Assembly (NCBI GenBank): GCA_030041415.1
Contig: JASHNX010000107.1
Coordinates: forward strand, 1-63,299
DNA: 63,299 nucleotides
Reading direction: 5' to 3'
Source: Candidatus Sulfotelmatobacter sp.
GTDB lineage: Bacteria > Acidobacteriota > Terriglobia > Terriglobales > Acidobacteriaceae
The translations under genes and the position numbers were made by a program. The notes beneath the pieces were generated by a model that saw only the letters and a program-made list of their open reading frames with translations, had not been told where the DNA came from and did no database searches. Positions 1-8,486 of the stretch are shown here, in pieces (position 1 is the first letter of the stretch; every line of letters starts with the position of its first letter).

Positions 1-528
1 GCGAAAGACGTGCGTGCGGCGGCCTCTCAGACACGAGGCGCTCGTGTATTCGCCTATCCGGTGCACGATCCCGAGCGTTACGGAGTTGTAGAATTTGACG
101 GGAACGGGCGCGCCCTGAGCATCGAGGAAAAACCCGCTAGGCCGAAATCCCGCTACGCCGTCACCGGACTTTATTTCTACGACGACCAGGTCGTGACAAT
201 CGCGAAAGCTCTCAAACCAAGCGCGCGCGGCGAACTTGAGATTACTGATGTGAATAAACAGTATCTGGAGCGCGGAGAGCTCGAAGTCGTGGTAATGGGG
301 CGCGGTATGGCCTGGCTCGATACTGGGACGCACGAGTCGTTGATGGACGCATCGCTCTATATTCAGGCGATCGAGAAACGACAGGGGCTGATGGTGGCAT
401 GTCCGGAGGAGATTGCTTTCCGCTCGGGCTATATCACAGCCGAACAGGTTGAACGTACCGGTAATTCGATGAAAAACAACACTTATGGAGCGTACCTGCT
501 CCAACTTTTGCGCGAGAAGGTATTCTGA
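1..528 (+). CDS. rfbA: Glucose-1-phosphate thymidylyltransferase, C-terminal part (cut by window edge)
   Basis: Makes dTDP-glucose from glucose-1-phosphate and dTTP, the first step of dTDP-L-rhamnose synthesis in the cytoplasm. The frame is open from base 1, so the N-terminal nucleotide-binding half lies outside the window; about 175 residues remain of a usual ~290. Visible family signatures are the [11 protein letters not shown] segment, the SIEEKP motif, the VTGLYFYD strand, the ELEITDVN motif and the [11 protein letters not shown] motif, followed by the helical C-terminus ending in LLREKVF. The stop overlaps the rfbC start by one base (TGATG), so the two are translated as a unit. A GTG at base 10 exists but is internal to the gene, not its start. 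Confidence 0.95.
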   Translation, partial: AKDVRAAASQTRGARVFAYPVHDPERYGVVEFDGNGRALSIEEKPARPKSRYAVTGLYFYDDQVVTIAKALKPSARGELEITDVNKQYLERGELEVVVMGRGMAWLDTGTHESLMDASLYIQAIEKRQGLMVACPEEIAFRSGYITAEQVERTGNSMKNNTYGAYLLQLLREKVF

Positions 529-1109
529 TGACTGTAATGTCAGCAACCCATCCTGGAATCGACGCATTAAAGAAGATCGACACCTCGTTGCCGGGAGTCT
601 TCTTCTTAAAACCGCAGGTTTTCGCCGACGAGCGCGGATTTTTTCTCGAAAGCTACAACGAGCAGAAGATGGCTGAGGCCGGCATTATCGGCCGATTTGT
701 GCAGGACAATCACTCCTGTTCATCGCGTAATGTTCTGCGCGGATTGCATTACCAGGTGAAGCATCCGCAGGGAAAGCTCGTGCGAGTCGCGGAAGGCGAG
801 ATTCTCGATGTTGCGGTTGACTTGCGCCGAAGTTCGCCGACATTCGGCAAGTGGGAAGCGGTTCGTCTCTCAGGCGAGAACAAACACATGCTTTGGATTC
901 CCGTGGGATTCGCGCATGGTTTTCGTGTGATCTCAGAGAAGGCCCACGTCCTGTATAAGGCAACCGATTTCTATGCTCCCGAGCACGAACGCACGCTCGC
1001 CTGGAACGACCCTGATCTGAAAATCAACTGGGAGCTCGAATCCGATCCAATCGTCTCGGCAAAAGATCAACGCGGCGTGGCTTTCAAGCGTGCCGATGTC
1101 TTCGAATAA
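528..1109 (+). CDS. rfbC: dTDP-4-dehydrorhamnose 3,5-epimerase
   Basis: Epimerises C3 and C5 of dTDP-4-keto-6-deoxyglucose, the third step of dTDP-L-rhamnose synthesis. The 193-residue length is normal for the family. The cupin fold motifs are visible: FLESYNE near residue 40, the NVLRGLHYQ motif with the catalytic His, the EILDVAVDLRR strand, the WIPVGFAHGF motif and the Tyr of YKATDFYAPEHE. It overlaps rfbA by one base and is followed five bases later by rfbD, giving a tight operon. The dehydratase rfbB is not in the window and may lie upstream. Confidence 0.96.
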   Translation: MTVMSATHPGIDALKKIDTSLPGVFFLKPQVFADERGFFLESYNEQKMAEAGIIGRFVQDNHSCSSRNVLRGLHYQVKHPQGKLVRVAEGEILDVAVDLRRSSPTFGKWEAVRLSGENKHMLWIPVGFAHGFRVISEKAHVLYKATDFYAPEHERTLAWNDPDLKINWELESDPIVSAKDQRGVAFKRADVFE

Positions 1110-1114
1110 CTTCC

Positions 1115-1957
1115 ATGCGAGTTCTTGTTTTCGGCGCCTCTGGCCTGCTGGGTAAGGCGCTCATGCCCAAGTGGTGCGGTGACGAAGTCACCGGGCTCAG
1201 TTCGCGCGACGTGGACATTCGAAATGCAAATCGCGTGCATGAATTAGTCCAACAGGAGCGCGCTGACTGGATTGTATTGGCCGCCGCATATACCGATGTC
1301 GATGGATGCGAAAGCAATCGGGAGCTGGCTTTTGCGGTAAACCGCGATGGCGCCGTGAATGTGGGCAAGGCAGCTCGGAGCGCCGGCGCGGGGCTCCTGT
1401 TTCTCAGTTCCGACTATGTTTTCGATGGAACGAAAACTACGCCGTACGAGGCGGACGATTCGCGTGATCCCCGCAGCGTCTACGGAAAGACCAAAGCAGA
1501 AGCGGAAGTCCGGTTGCTAGATCTGAACCCGGAGTTCTGCGTTGTAAGAACTTCCTGGTTGTTTGGCACCGGAGGAAAGTGTTTTCCGGATACGATTTTG
1601 CGGCTCGCGGCGAGCCGGCCTGCGCTGGACGTAGTCAATGATCAGCGAGGTTGCCCAACATACGCGGAGGACCTCGCCGATGCGATCATCCGGCTATGCC
1701 GAAAAAACGCTGGCGGAATAGTGCACGCGACGAACGGCGGGGATTGCACCTGGTTTGAATTTGCGCAGCGCATCGTCGCGATCGCCGGAATGAATACGGA
1801 AGTTCGTTCCGTGTCCACTCAGCAAATGGTGCGTCCTGCGCCGCGGCCTGCATATTCAGTCTTGTCGCCGAAGAGTTTGCACTCCTTCGCAATCGAAATG
1901 CCAGCGTGGCAGGACGCAATCGAGCGGTATATGAAACAGAGGAGTTGCCACGACTAA
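1115..1957 (+). CDS. rfbD: dTDP-4-dehydrorhamnose reductase
   Basis: Reduces dTDP-4-keto-L-rhamnose with NAD(P)H to dTDP-L-rhamnose, the last step of the pathway. It is a 280-residue short-chain (extended) dehydrogenase. The Rossmann motif GASGLLGKAL is at the N-terminus, AAYTDVD near residue 55, the SSDYVFDG segment near 100 and the catalytic YGKTK (YxxxK) near 128. It is the last gene of the operon; the following 130 bases before the aldehyde dehydrogenase show no clear terminator. The product would supply rhamnose for O-antigen or exopolysaccharide. Confidence 0.95.
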   Translation: MRVLVFGASGLLGKALMPKWCGDEVTGLSSRDVDIRNANRVHELVQQERADWIVLAAAYTDVDGCESNRELAFAVNRDGAVNVGKAARSAGAGLLFLSSDYVFDGTKTTPYEADDSRDPRSVYGKTKAEAEVRLLDLNPEFCVVRTSWLFGTGGKCFPDTILRLAASRPALDVVNDQRGCPTYAEDLADAIIRLCRKNAGGIVHATNGGDCTWFEFAQRIVAIAGMNTEVRSVSTQQMVRPAPRPAYSVLSPKSLHSFAIEMPAWQDAIERYMKQRSCHD

Positions 1958-2087
1958 GGTTTTCGGCGGAGTCCTCACGGTCATATCCCATCCACGAGCG
2001 CCCCTGCATTCGTAAACCGCCATGCGCTCCTTGCCGCATCTTTTCCAGCCCTGTAGCATCATTATTGAGCATTCATAAGGAGATTTT

Positions 2088-3623
2088 ATGGCTACCGATA
2101 CCCTCGCTTCTCCCGCCACGCTGAGCAATACACAAGCGAAAGTGTTTAAGAACTTCATCGACGGCGAGTGGGTCGAGTCCTCGACCGGAGAAACTTTTGA
2201 AAATCGCAATCCCGCCGACACTCGCGATCTGGTGGGCATCTTTCAGAAATCGGCAAAAGCCGATGTCGACGCGGCCGTGGATGCGGCGAAACGCGCCTTT
2301 GCCAAGTGGCGATTGGTACCCGCGCCGCGCAGAGCTGAGTTGGTGTTTCGCGCTGCGGAAATTCTGATTGAGCGCAAAGAAGAGCACGCACGCGAAATGA
2401 CCCGCGAGATGGGCAAGGTGCTGAAGGAAACTCGCGGCGACGTGCAGGAAGCGATCGACGCGGCTTATTACAACGCAGGCGAAGGCCGCCGCATGTTCGG
2501 GCCAACGGTTCCTTCGGAGCTGCCCAACAAGTTTGCCATGGCGGTAAGGCAACCGATCGGCGTTTGCGGCATGATCACGCCGTGGAATTTTCCCATCGCG
2601 ATTTCTTCCTGGAAGCTGTTGCCCGCTGTGGTCTGCGGCAACACCTGCGTGATCAAACCCGCTCAGGATACTCCCGCTTCTACCTTTAACCTTGTGCGCG
2701 CCTTTACTGATGCCGGAATTCCCAGAGGCGTGGTCAACATCGTCACCGGATTCGGCCCGGAAGTTGGCACGCCGCTCGCGGAACATCCTGATGTGCGCGC
2801 GATTTCGTTGACAGGATCATCTGCGGTCGGACGCATCATCGGCGGCATCGCCGCGAAGAGTTTCAAACACTGCTCGCTCGAACTGGGCGGCAAAAATCCC
2901 ATGATTGTGCTTGACGACGCCAACCTCGATCTCGCCATTGAAGGCGGTCTCTGGGGAGGGTTCGGCACAACCGGCCAGCGCTGCACGGCAACCAGCCGGA
3001 TCATCGTACAGAAAGGAATTTACCGCGAATTTGTCGACCGCTATGTGGCTCGCGCGAAGAAACTGAAAGTGGGCAACGGCCTGGATGAAACCGTCGACAT
3101 GGGTCCGGCGGTCAATGAAAAGCAGTTGCAAACGGACCTAAGTTATGTCGAGATCGGCCGCAACGAAGGCGCGAAGCTGATATGCGGCGGCAATCGCCTC
3201 GACAAAGGCGACTATCAGCATGGCTGGTTCATGGAGCCGACCGTCTTCATCGACGTCGATCCGAAGATGCGGATAGCACAGGAAGAAATTTTCGGCCCGG
3301 TGGTTTCGATCATCGCCTGCGACGGGCTGGAAGATGCGATTGCAATCGCCAACAACATCGAGTACGGCTTGTCGTCCGCGATCTACACCAAAGATGTGAA
3401 CAAAGCCTTCGCTGCCATGCGCGACCTCGATGCGGGCATCACGTACATCAACGCGCCGACGATCGGCGCCGAAGTTCATTTGCCCTTCGGCGGCACCAAA
3501 GCGACCGGCAATGGACACCGCGAAGGCGGTATCGGCGCGCTGGACTTCTATACAGAGTGGAAATCAATTTACGTCGATTACTCCGACACATTGCAGAAAG
3601 CGCAGATCGACCGCGTGGATTAG
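2088..3623 (+). CDS. NAD(P)-dependent aldehyde dehydrogenase
   Basis: A 511-residue ALDH-superfamily enzyme that oxidises an aldehyde to its acid. Seen: the [10 protein letters not shown] motif, cofactor-fold residues in LTGSSAVGR, the general-base Glu in LELGGKNP and the catalytic Cys in TGQRCTA, then EEIFGPV. The C-terminus ([18 protein letters not shown], followed by GNGHREGG) and the TGQRCT context recall ALDH7-type and semialdehyde dehydrogenases such as alpha-aminoadipic or 2-oxoglutaric semialdehyde dehydrogenase, but the substrate cannot be fixed from sequence alone. The ATG has a strong AAGGAG five bases upstream. It stands alone, with no catabolic neighbours to reveal the substrate. 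Confidence 0.93.
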   Translation: MATDTLASPATLSNTQAKVFKNFIDGEWVESSTGETFENRNPADTRDLVGIFQKSAKADVDAAVDAAKRAFAKWRLVPAPRRAELVFRAAEILIERKEEHAREMTREMGKVLKETRGDVQEAIDAAYYNAGEGRRMFGPTVPSELPNKFAMAVRQPIGVCGMITPWNFPIAISSWKLLPAVVCGNTCVIKPAQDTPASTFNLVRAFTDAGIPRGVVNIVTGFGPEVGTPLAEHPDVRAISLTGSSAVGRIIGGIAAKSFKHCSLELGGKNPMIVLDDANLDLAIEGGLWGGFGTTGQRCTATSRIIVQKGIYREFVDRYVARAKKLKVGNGLDETVDMGPAVNEKQLQTDLSYVEIGRNEGAKLICGGNRLDKGDYQHGWFMEPTVFIDVDPKMRIAQEEIFGPVVSIIACDGLEDAIAIANNIEYGLSSAIYTKDVNKAFAAMRDLDAGITYINAPTIGAEVHLPFGGTKATGNGHREGGIGALDFYTEWKSIYVDYSDTLQKAQIDRVD

Positions 3624-3775
3624 GCCCGATCTGCCCGGAGCGATGAAGTTGCGATGAACTTCTCTGCCTGAGAGTCTTTGGCGCTTAAGGCTCTGCACCG
3701 GTCGCTAGAGACTATCCTCCGCTTGTCGGCAGGCTCATTTGGTTATAAAGTTCCAACCCAGCGTTGGAGGACCAA

Positions 3776-5422
3776 ATGAAACTCACTCCCCTACTCCGTT
3801 CCCTGCCGCAACTCGCAACCACCCTTTGTGTATTCGCAATCTCCTTCACTGTGGCCCAAGCCCAGCCGAAGCTCACCCTCACAACCCACGTTCCACCTGC
3901 GGTCTCGAGCGGTGCCGCCCCGCTCTTGGGCCATGTGCCGAGCACGCAGCGCCTAAGCCTGGCGATCTCTTTGCCGCTGCGCAACGAAACTGTGCTCGAC
4001 GAATTGCTGCAACAGATCTACGATCCGCACAGCGCGAACTACCACAAATATCTCAGCGTCGCAGAGTTCACCAGCCAGTTTGGCCCAGCTGCAGCGGACT
4101 ATGCTGCGGCGATCGAATTCGCTCGTGCCAACGGACTCGAGGTTATCGATACTGCTCCGAATCGCATGGTTCTCGACGTGGAAGGCGCAGCAGCCAACAT
4201 CGAAAATGCGCTCCACATCAAGTTGAATCTCTACCAGCATCCAACTGAGAGCCGCGTCTTCTACGCACCCGACCGTGAACCGACTATCGATCTCGTCGCG
4301 CCGGTGCTGCACATCTCCGGCCTCGATAATTACACCTTGCCACGGGCAAAGAATGTTCACACGCAAGCGGCAGGAGCAAGCAAGAACTCCGGTTCCGGTC
4401 CCGGAGGCAATTTTGTTGGCAGTGATCTGCGGGCGGCTTACTACGGGGCCGGTTCTCTCGACGGGTCAGGACAATCCGTAGGCCTTTTCGAGTTTGCCGG
4501 CTACGAGGTCAGCGACGTGCAAAATTATTTCAATAAGCTGAACCAGTCCCTCAACGTGCCAATTAACGGCGTCTCAGTAAACGGGGCAAATCTGAATTGC
4601 CCTCCCAGCTCATGTGACGATAGCGAGCAAGTGATTGATATTGAAATCTCTATCTCGATGGCGCCGAATCTGGATCAGGTCTTGGTCTATGTCGGTAATA
4701 AGGACGTGTCGATATTCAATCGAATGGCAGTCGATAACACCGCCAAGCAACTCAGCTGTTCGTGGGGATGGTCGGATGATGAGACGAGTCTGGATCCGAT
4801 TTTCAAGGAAATGGCCGCCCAGGGACAAACTGTGTTTGTCGCTACCGGCGATGACGGCTCCGGCACTCCGGGCGATATAGTGTGGCCGGCGGACGATCCT
4901 TACATTCTAGCTGTGGGAGGCACAGACCTCGTGACCACCGGACCAGGTGGCGCGTGGTTATCCGAGACGGGATGGAATGGCAGCGCCGGCGCTCCGTCGA
5001 AAAATGGAATTCCGATTCCTTTTTATCAGAAGCTTAAGGGAGTGGTGAATTCCCAGAACGATGCATCCAGCAGCCTGCGCAATTATCCGGACGTCGCGGC
5101 GGAGGCTAACACCAACCAGTGGAGCTGCTATGACGGCGGATGCTTCGAAGGCAACGGTGGAACCAGCTACGCGGCGCCGCAATGGGCGGGCATCACGGCG
5201 ATGGCGAATCAGCAAGCCATTGCTAACGGTGGAACCGCGCTGGGTTTTTTGAACCCGAATATTTACAGAATTGGCGTGGGCTCGGATTACGATACCGACT
5301 TTCACGACATCACCGCTGGCAGGAATGGTAAATATTCGGCAGTCCTGGGATACGATCTGGTGACTGGCTGGGGCAGCCCACAAGCCGCAAACCTGATCGA
5401 CGAATTGATCAGCTTGGAGTAA
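3776..5422 (+). CDS. Secreted sedolisin/kumamolisin-type serine protease (peptidase S53)
   Basis: An acid-active-type endopeptidase precursor of 548 residues. An N-terminal signal peptide ends near the AQAQ at about residue 28. A pro-kumamolisin activation domain spans roughly residues 40-175, then the catalytic domain. From the frame I place the catalytic Glu at 284 and Asp at 288 (E-x-x-x-D in EQVID), the oxyanion Asp at 359 (ATGDDGSG) and the nucleophile Ser at 464 (GGTSYAAP). The ATG at 3776 was chosen over an in-frame TTG at 3764 because GGAGG lies five bases before it and it begins directly with the basic n-region of the signal peptide. Sedolisins are common in Acidobacteriota and probably serve extracellular protein breakdown. 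Confidence 0.94.
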   Translation: MKLTPLLRSLPQLATTLCVFAISFTVAQAQPKLTLTTHVPPAVSSGAAPLLGHVPSTQRLSLAISLPLRNETVLDELLQQIYDPHSANYHKYLSVAEFTSQFGPAAADYAAAIEFARANGLEVIDTAPNRMVLDVEGAAANIENALHIKLNLYQHPTESRVFYAPDREPTIDLVAPVLHISGLDNYTLPRAKNVHTQAAGASKNSGSGPGGNFVGSDLRAAYYGAGSLDGSGQSVGLFEFAGYEVSDVQNYFNKLNQSLNVPINGVSVNGANLNCPPSSCDDSEQVIDIEISISMAPNLDQVLVYVGNKDVSIFNRMAVDNTAKQLSCSWGWSDDETSLDPIFKEMAAQGQTVFVATGDDGSGTPGDIVWPADDPYILAVGGTDLVTTGPGGAWLSETGWNGSAGAPSKNGIPIPFYQKLKGVVNSQNDASSSLRNYPDVAAEANTNQWSCYDGGCFEGNGGTSYAAPQWAGITAMANQQAIANGGTALGFLNPNIYRIGVGSDYDTDFHDITAGRNGKYSAVLGYDLVTGWGSPQAANLIDELISLE

Positions 5423-5533
5423 AGCAGGGTAGAAGTCAGAAACGGGGACGCGAGACGACAACACCTGTGCAGAATTTATGGATGCTTGAGTTCTGCAGAT
5501 CACGTGCTTGATTTCTGACTTCTGCTTTTTTCT
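5423..5533. repeat. Nested inverted repeats ending in a T-run
   Basis: A perfect 12-base inverted repeat has arms AGAAGTCAGAAA at 5431-5442 and TTTCTGACTTCT at 5512-5523. Inside it is a second 7-base pair of arms (TGCAGAA and TTCTGCA). The outer right arm is followed by GC and a run of six T. It sits in the gap between the protease stop and alaA. It could act as a bulky terminator for the protease gene, or be a small mobile repeat; the sequence alone does not decide. Confidence 0.6.
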
Positions 5534-5567
5534 GCGATTCCTGGGCGTTCTTCGCCCGCTGTACGGT

Positions 5568-5573
5568 TAGAAT
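5568..5573 (+). promoter_or_regulatory. Possible -10 box (TAGAAT) of alaA
   Basis: TAGAAT ends six bases before the alaA ATG, so a transcript from it would begin at or next to the start codon (leaderless). There is no Shine-Dalgarno sequence between them. No good -35 is visible; a GGGCG/CGCCC dyad lies just upstream. Confidence 0.4.
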
Positions 5574-5579
5574 TTCTCT

Positions 5580-6809
5580 ATGCCGTTGACTCAAGTTCAC
5601 GAAATAGCTGCCGCTTCCCGGCTTGAAAACGTTCGCTACGCGATTCGCGATCTCGCCTGCGTCGCGGATGAAGTCATCAAGCAGGGACACAAGGTCCTCC
5701 CGCTCAACGTTGGCGATCCGCTTAATTTCGATTTTCAAACCCCGCCGCACATCATCGAAGCGGCCTACAAAGCCATGCGCGACGGCAAGAACGGTTACGC
5801 ACCGTCGGACGGCATCCCCCAGGCGCTAGAAGCAATTCGCGGTGAAGCGGCCCGCAAGGGTATCACAAGTGTGCGCGATGTTTTTGTGACGTCGGGAGTG
5901 AGCGAGACGGTCGATCTTTGCATCTCCGCGCTCGTAAATGACGGCGAAAACATTCTCACCCCCAAGCCTGACTATCCGCTCTATTCTGCGGTTCTGTGCA
6001 AGCTGGGCATTGCGCTGAATACGTACGATCTCAATGAGGAAGATGGCTGGCAGCCGGAACTCGCCGATATCGAGCACAAGCTGACTCCGCGCACGCGGGC
6101 CATTGTGCTCATCAATCCAAATAATCCCACGGGGTCGCTATGCTCGCGGGAAATGCTCGAACAGATTGCCGAACTCGCGCGGCGGCACAATCTGGTTGTC
6201 TTCTCGGATGAGATTTACGACAAATTGATTCTGGATGGCTCCGATGAAGCGCCCACACTGCACATTGCATTCGGCGCCGTCGCGCCTGACGTGCCGTGCA
6301 TTACGTTTGGAGGCATGTCGAAAAATTATCTCGTCCCCGGATGGCGCATCGGATGGGGCATTGCATCGGGCGAAGCCGCGGTCATCAAACCCTATATCGA
6401 TGGCATTCACCGGCTATTGCGCGCAAGATTGTGCGCCAACCACCCCGAACAATATGCAATCAAGGCCGCGCTCGAGGGGCCGCAGGACCATCTGATTGAC
6501 GTGCGGCGCAAGCTGCGTTCGCGCCGCGATCTCACGCAGAAATGGTGCGAGTCGACTCCGCGCATCAGCTGCGTTAAGCCGCGCGGAGCTTTCTATGCTT
6601 TTCCGCGAATCGACATTCCGGAGAGCGACGAAACCTTCGTAAAGGAACTCATTCGCCAGAAGCATGTTATGGTCGTCCATGGCTCCGGCTTCGGGCAGAA
6701 ACCAGGCACGCAGCATTTCCGCATCGTGTTCCTTCCAGATGAACAGACGCTGACGAAGGCGTATGCGGGAATATCCGAGTTTATTCATGCGCGTTATCGC
6801 AACGGATGA
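5580..6809 (+). CDS. alaA: Glutamate-pyruvate (alanine) aminotransferase, AlaA-like
   Basis: A class I/II PLP aminotransferase of 409 residues, cytoplasmic, probably making alanine from pyruvate and glutamate. Resemblance to E. coli AlaA is seen in the N-terminus (RLENVRYAIRD), the NGVSE-like SGVSETVD stretch, the INPNNPTGS motif, SDEIYDKL, the PLP-lysine motif GGMSKNYLVPGWRIGW, RLCANHPEQYAI and the late VKPRGAFYAFPRID. The Schiff-base lysine is in GGMSKN near residue 248. It is a single gene with its own promoter-like TAGAAT box. The start has no ribosome binding site and may be leaderless. Confidence 0.9.
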   Translation: MPLTQVHEIAAASRLENVRYAIRDLACVADEVIKQGHKVLPLNVGDPLNFDFQTPPHIIEAAYKAMRDGKNGYAPSDGIPQALEAIRGEAARKGITSVRDVFVTSGVSETVDLCISALVNDGENILTPKPDYPLYSAVLCKLGIALNTYDLNEEDGWQPELADIEHKLTPRTRAIVLINPNNPTGSLCSREMLEQIAELARRHNLVVFSDEIYDKLILDGSDEAPTLHIAFGAVAPDVPCITFGGMSKNYLVPGWRIGWGIASGEAAVIKPYIDGIHRLLRARLCANHPEQYAIKAALEGPQDHLIDVRRKLRSRRDLTQKWCESTPRISCVKPRGAFYAFPRIDIPESDETFVKELIRQKHVMVVHGSGFGQKPGTQHFRIVFLPDEQTLTKAYAGISEFIHARYRNG

Positions 6810-6900
6810 CGCAGCCCTTGCTGAAGGCTAACATTGGCTCGACTGACGACGTGGCGCGCAATTGCTGCTGCCGTATATTCCAGTACCCCTCCATCGGGAT

Positions 6901-6926
6901 ATGACCATGGTATAATGACCATGATC
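6901..6926 (+). promoter_or_regulatory. Promoter/operator of the toxin-antitoxin pair
   Basis: The nonamer ATGACCATG occurs at 6901-6909 and again at 6915-6923, 14 bases apart, and each copy sits in a partial palindrome (ACCATGGT; TGACCATGATCA). A perfect -10 hexamer TATAAT lies between them at 6911-6916, 20 bases before the antitoxin ATG. Antitoxins of the Phd family usually repress their own operon by binding such dyads. That this is the operator is inferred. Confidence 0.6.
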
Positions 6927-6936
6927 ACAAGTCCTG

Positions 6937-7182
6937 ATGAAAGCCAAAACCATTCCCGCCGGCGCCTTCAAAGCCCGCTGTCTCGCTATCATGGACGAAG
7001 TCCAATCTAAGCGCCAGGCTGTCGTTATCACCAAGCGCGGCAAGCCGGTCGCCAAGCTTGTCCCTGTCGAAAAGGAAAAAGACGACATCTTTGGTTTCCT
7101 AAAAGGCAAGGGCAAAATCGAAATCAAAGGCGACATCGTTTCCCCCGCCTTTACTCCTGAAGAGTGGGGTGATCTCTACTGA
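6937..7182 (+). CDS. Phd/YefM-family antitoxin
   Basis: An 81-residue antitoxin that would bind and neutralise the PIN toxin encoded next and repress the operon. The N-terminal half carries the Phd/YefM DNA-binding fold (AGAFKARCLAIMDEV, then VVITKRGKPVAKLVPV); the C-terminal tail (about 50-81) is the usual toxin-wrapping part, ending in TPEEWGDLY. The stop overlaps the proposed CTG start of the toxin. The direct-repeat operator with an embedded TATAAT lies immediately upstream. Confidence 0.9.
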   Translation: MKAKTIPAGAFKARCLAIMDEVQSKRQAVVITKRGKPVAKLVPVEKEKDDIFGFLKGKGKIEIKGDIVSPAFTPEEWGDLY

Positions 7183-7571
7183 TCCTGCTCGACACACACG
7201 TGGCGGTCTGGCTCGCCCAAGATTATCAGCGCATATCAGCATTGGCCCAATCAAAGATCGAGGGCGCGCGCCGGAGCGACCGGGGCCTTGCAATTTCCGA
7301 TGTCACCCTACTTGAGATCGCGCAACTTGCGAGCTACGGACGCATCAGTCTGAGCCCAAACGCGGAAACAATTCTGACCGAGATCGAACGCCGATTTGTA
7401 ATGCTGCCCATTACCGCCAACATTGCCCTGCAGGCATTCCAACTTCCTCCGAACTACCCCAAAGATCCGGCTGATCGCATCATCGGAGCGACTGCATTGA
7501 TCGAGGATATCCCTCTGCTTACTGCGGATCGAGAAATCCGCAAGTCCGCGCCCTTTCCGACGATCTGGTAA
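7179..7571 (+). CDS. VapC-like PIN-domain ribonuclease toxin
   Basis: A PIN-domain RNase of about 130 residues, toxin partner of the preceding antitoxin. The four acidic metal-binding residues are visible when the frame is read from 7179: Asp5 (LLDTH), Glu46 (TLLEIA), Asp99 (PADRII) and Asp117 (TADREI). There is no ATG, GTG or TTG upstream of Asp5 after the in-frame stop at 7170. A GTG at 7200 would delete the first catalytic Asp, so I place the start at CTG 7179, overlapping the antitoxin TGA as CTGA, with a G-rich AGAGTGGGG site before it. An ATC or CTG slightly downstream is the alternative. Confidence 0.85.
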   Translation: MILLDTHVAVWLAQDYQRISALAQSKIEGARRSDRGLAISDVTLLEIAQLASYGRISLSPNAETILTEIERRFVMLPITANIALQAFQLPPNYPKDPADRIIGATALIEDIPLLTADREIRKSAPFPTIW

Positions 7572-7671
7572 AGGGCACCTTACTTCGACTACCAGCCTTC
7601 CTCTTTCCCCTTAAATCTGATTAAAATCAAATCCACACAACACTGTGGGCAATCGCGGTGTTCTCTTAAAC

Positions 7672-8430
7672 GTGGTCGATATTCATTCGCACATTCTTCC
7701 GGAAGTGGATGACGGCTCGAAATCGTGGGAGATTTCCGTCGCCATGTGCCGGATGGCGGCAAACGATGGGATCACGCACCAGGTCGCCACGCCGCACGCC
7801 AATGATCGCTATCATTATGACCGGCTTTATCTGCAGGGCCTGGTTGAGCAGCTGCAGTCCCTCATCGGTTCGGCGCCGGCACTCAGCCTCGGCTGCGACT
7901 TTCACCTTTCATACGAGAATCTGCAGAATGTGCTGGCTAATCCCGCCCGCTATGCGATCGGAAACACGCACTACATGCTGGTCGAATTGAGCAATTACAG
8001 CGTACCGCCAAAGACTTCCGATTGCTTCACGCAGCTCGGTGACCGTGGCATTACGGCAATCCTTACGCACCCGGAGCGCAATCCGATTCTGCGCGAGAAT
8101 CTGCAACGCGTATTGGAATGGGCCGAACAAGGATGCGTAATTCAGCTGACCGGATCGGCGCTGACCGGATTCTGGGGAGACCGGGCGCGCCGCGCCGCGT
8201 TGTGGCTGCTGGAGCACGATGCCGTCCATGTGCTTGCGACCGACGCCCACGAAACCGAAAAGCGAATTCCGATTCTCTCTACTGCCCGCGAAGCTGCGGC
8301 GAAAGTTTGCGGAGAAGATGTAGCGGAGGCATTGGTGATGGGAAATCCGCGGGCAATCATCAACAATCAGAAATTGCCCTATTTCCCACGGCCGAAGATC
8401 GCCCGAGATTACCGGAAGATCAGCAACTAG
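7672..8430 (+). CDS. CpsB/YwqE-type protein-tyrosine phosphatase (PHP fold)
   Basis: A metal-dependent phosphatase of the PHP superfamily that usually removes phosphate from tyrosine kinases controlling capsule or exopolysaccharide export. It has 252 residues. Metal ligands lie in DIHSHILPEVDDGS at the N-terminus, ATPHAND near 40, LTHPERN near 130 and ATDAHE near 195. GTG 7672 is chosen because family members begin at this point (MxDIHxHILP); a GTG at 7645 would add nine residues, and neither has a good ribosome binding site. No kinase or export gene is adjacent; the rhamnose operon is 6 kb away. Confidence 0.88.
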   Translation: MVDIHSHILPEVDDGSKSWEISVAMCRMAANDGITHQVATPHANDRYHYDRLYLQGLVEQLQSLIGSAPALSLGCDFHLSYENLQNVLANPARYAIGNTHYMLVELSNYSVPPKTSDCFTQLGDRGITAILTHPERNPILRENLQRVLEWAEQGCVIQLTGSALTGFWGDRARRAALWLLEHDAVHVLATDAHETEKRIPILSTAREAAAKVCGEDVAEALVMGNPRAIINNQKLPYFPRPKIARDYRKISN

Positions 8431-8486
8431 GCCGTGTAGGGTTCCCGCTTGGCTGAGGCCGCTCTAAATATGAGGCTGCTCGTCGC

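Noticed and set aside
2073-2786. A 237-codon frame on the minus strand opposite the aldehyde dehydrogenase
   Set aside because: No domain, and the opposite strand carries a clear enzyme.
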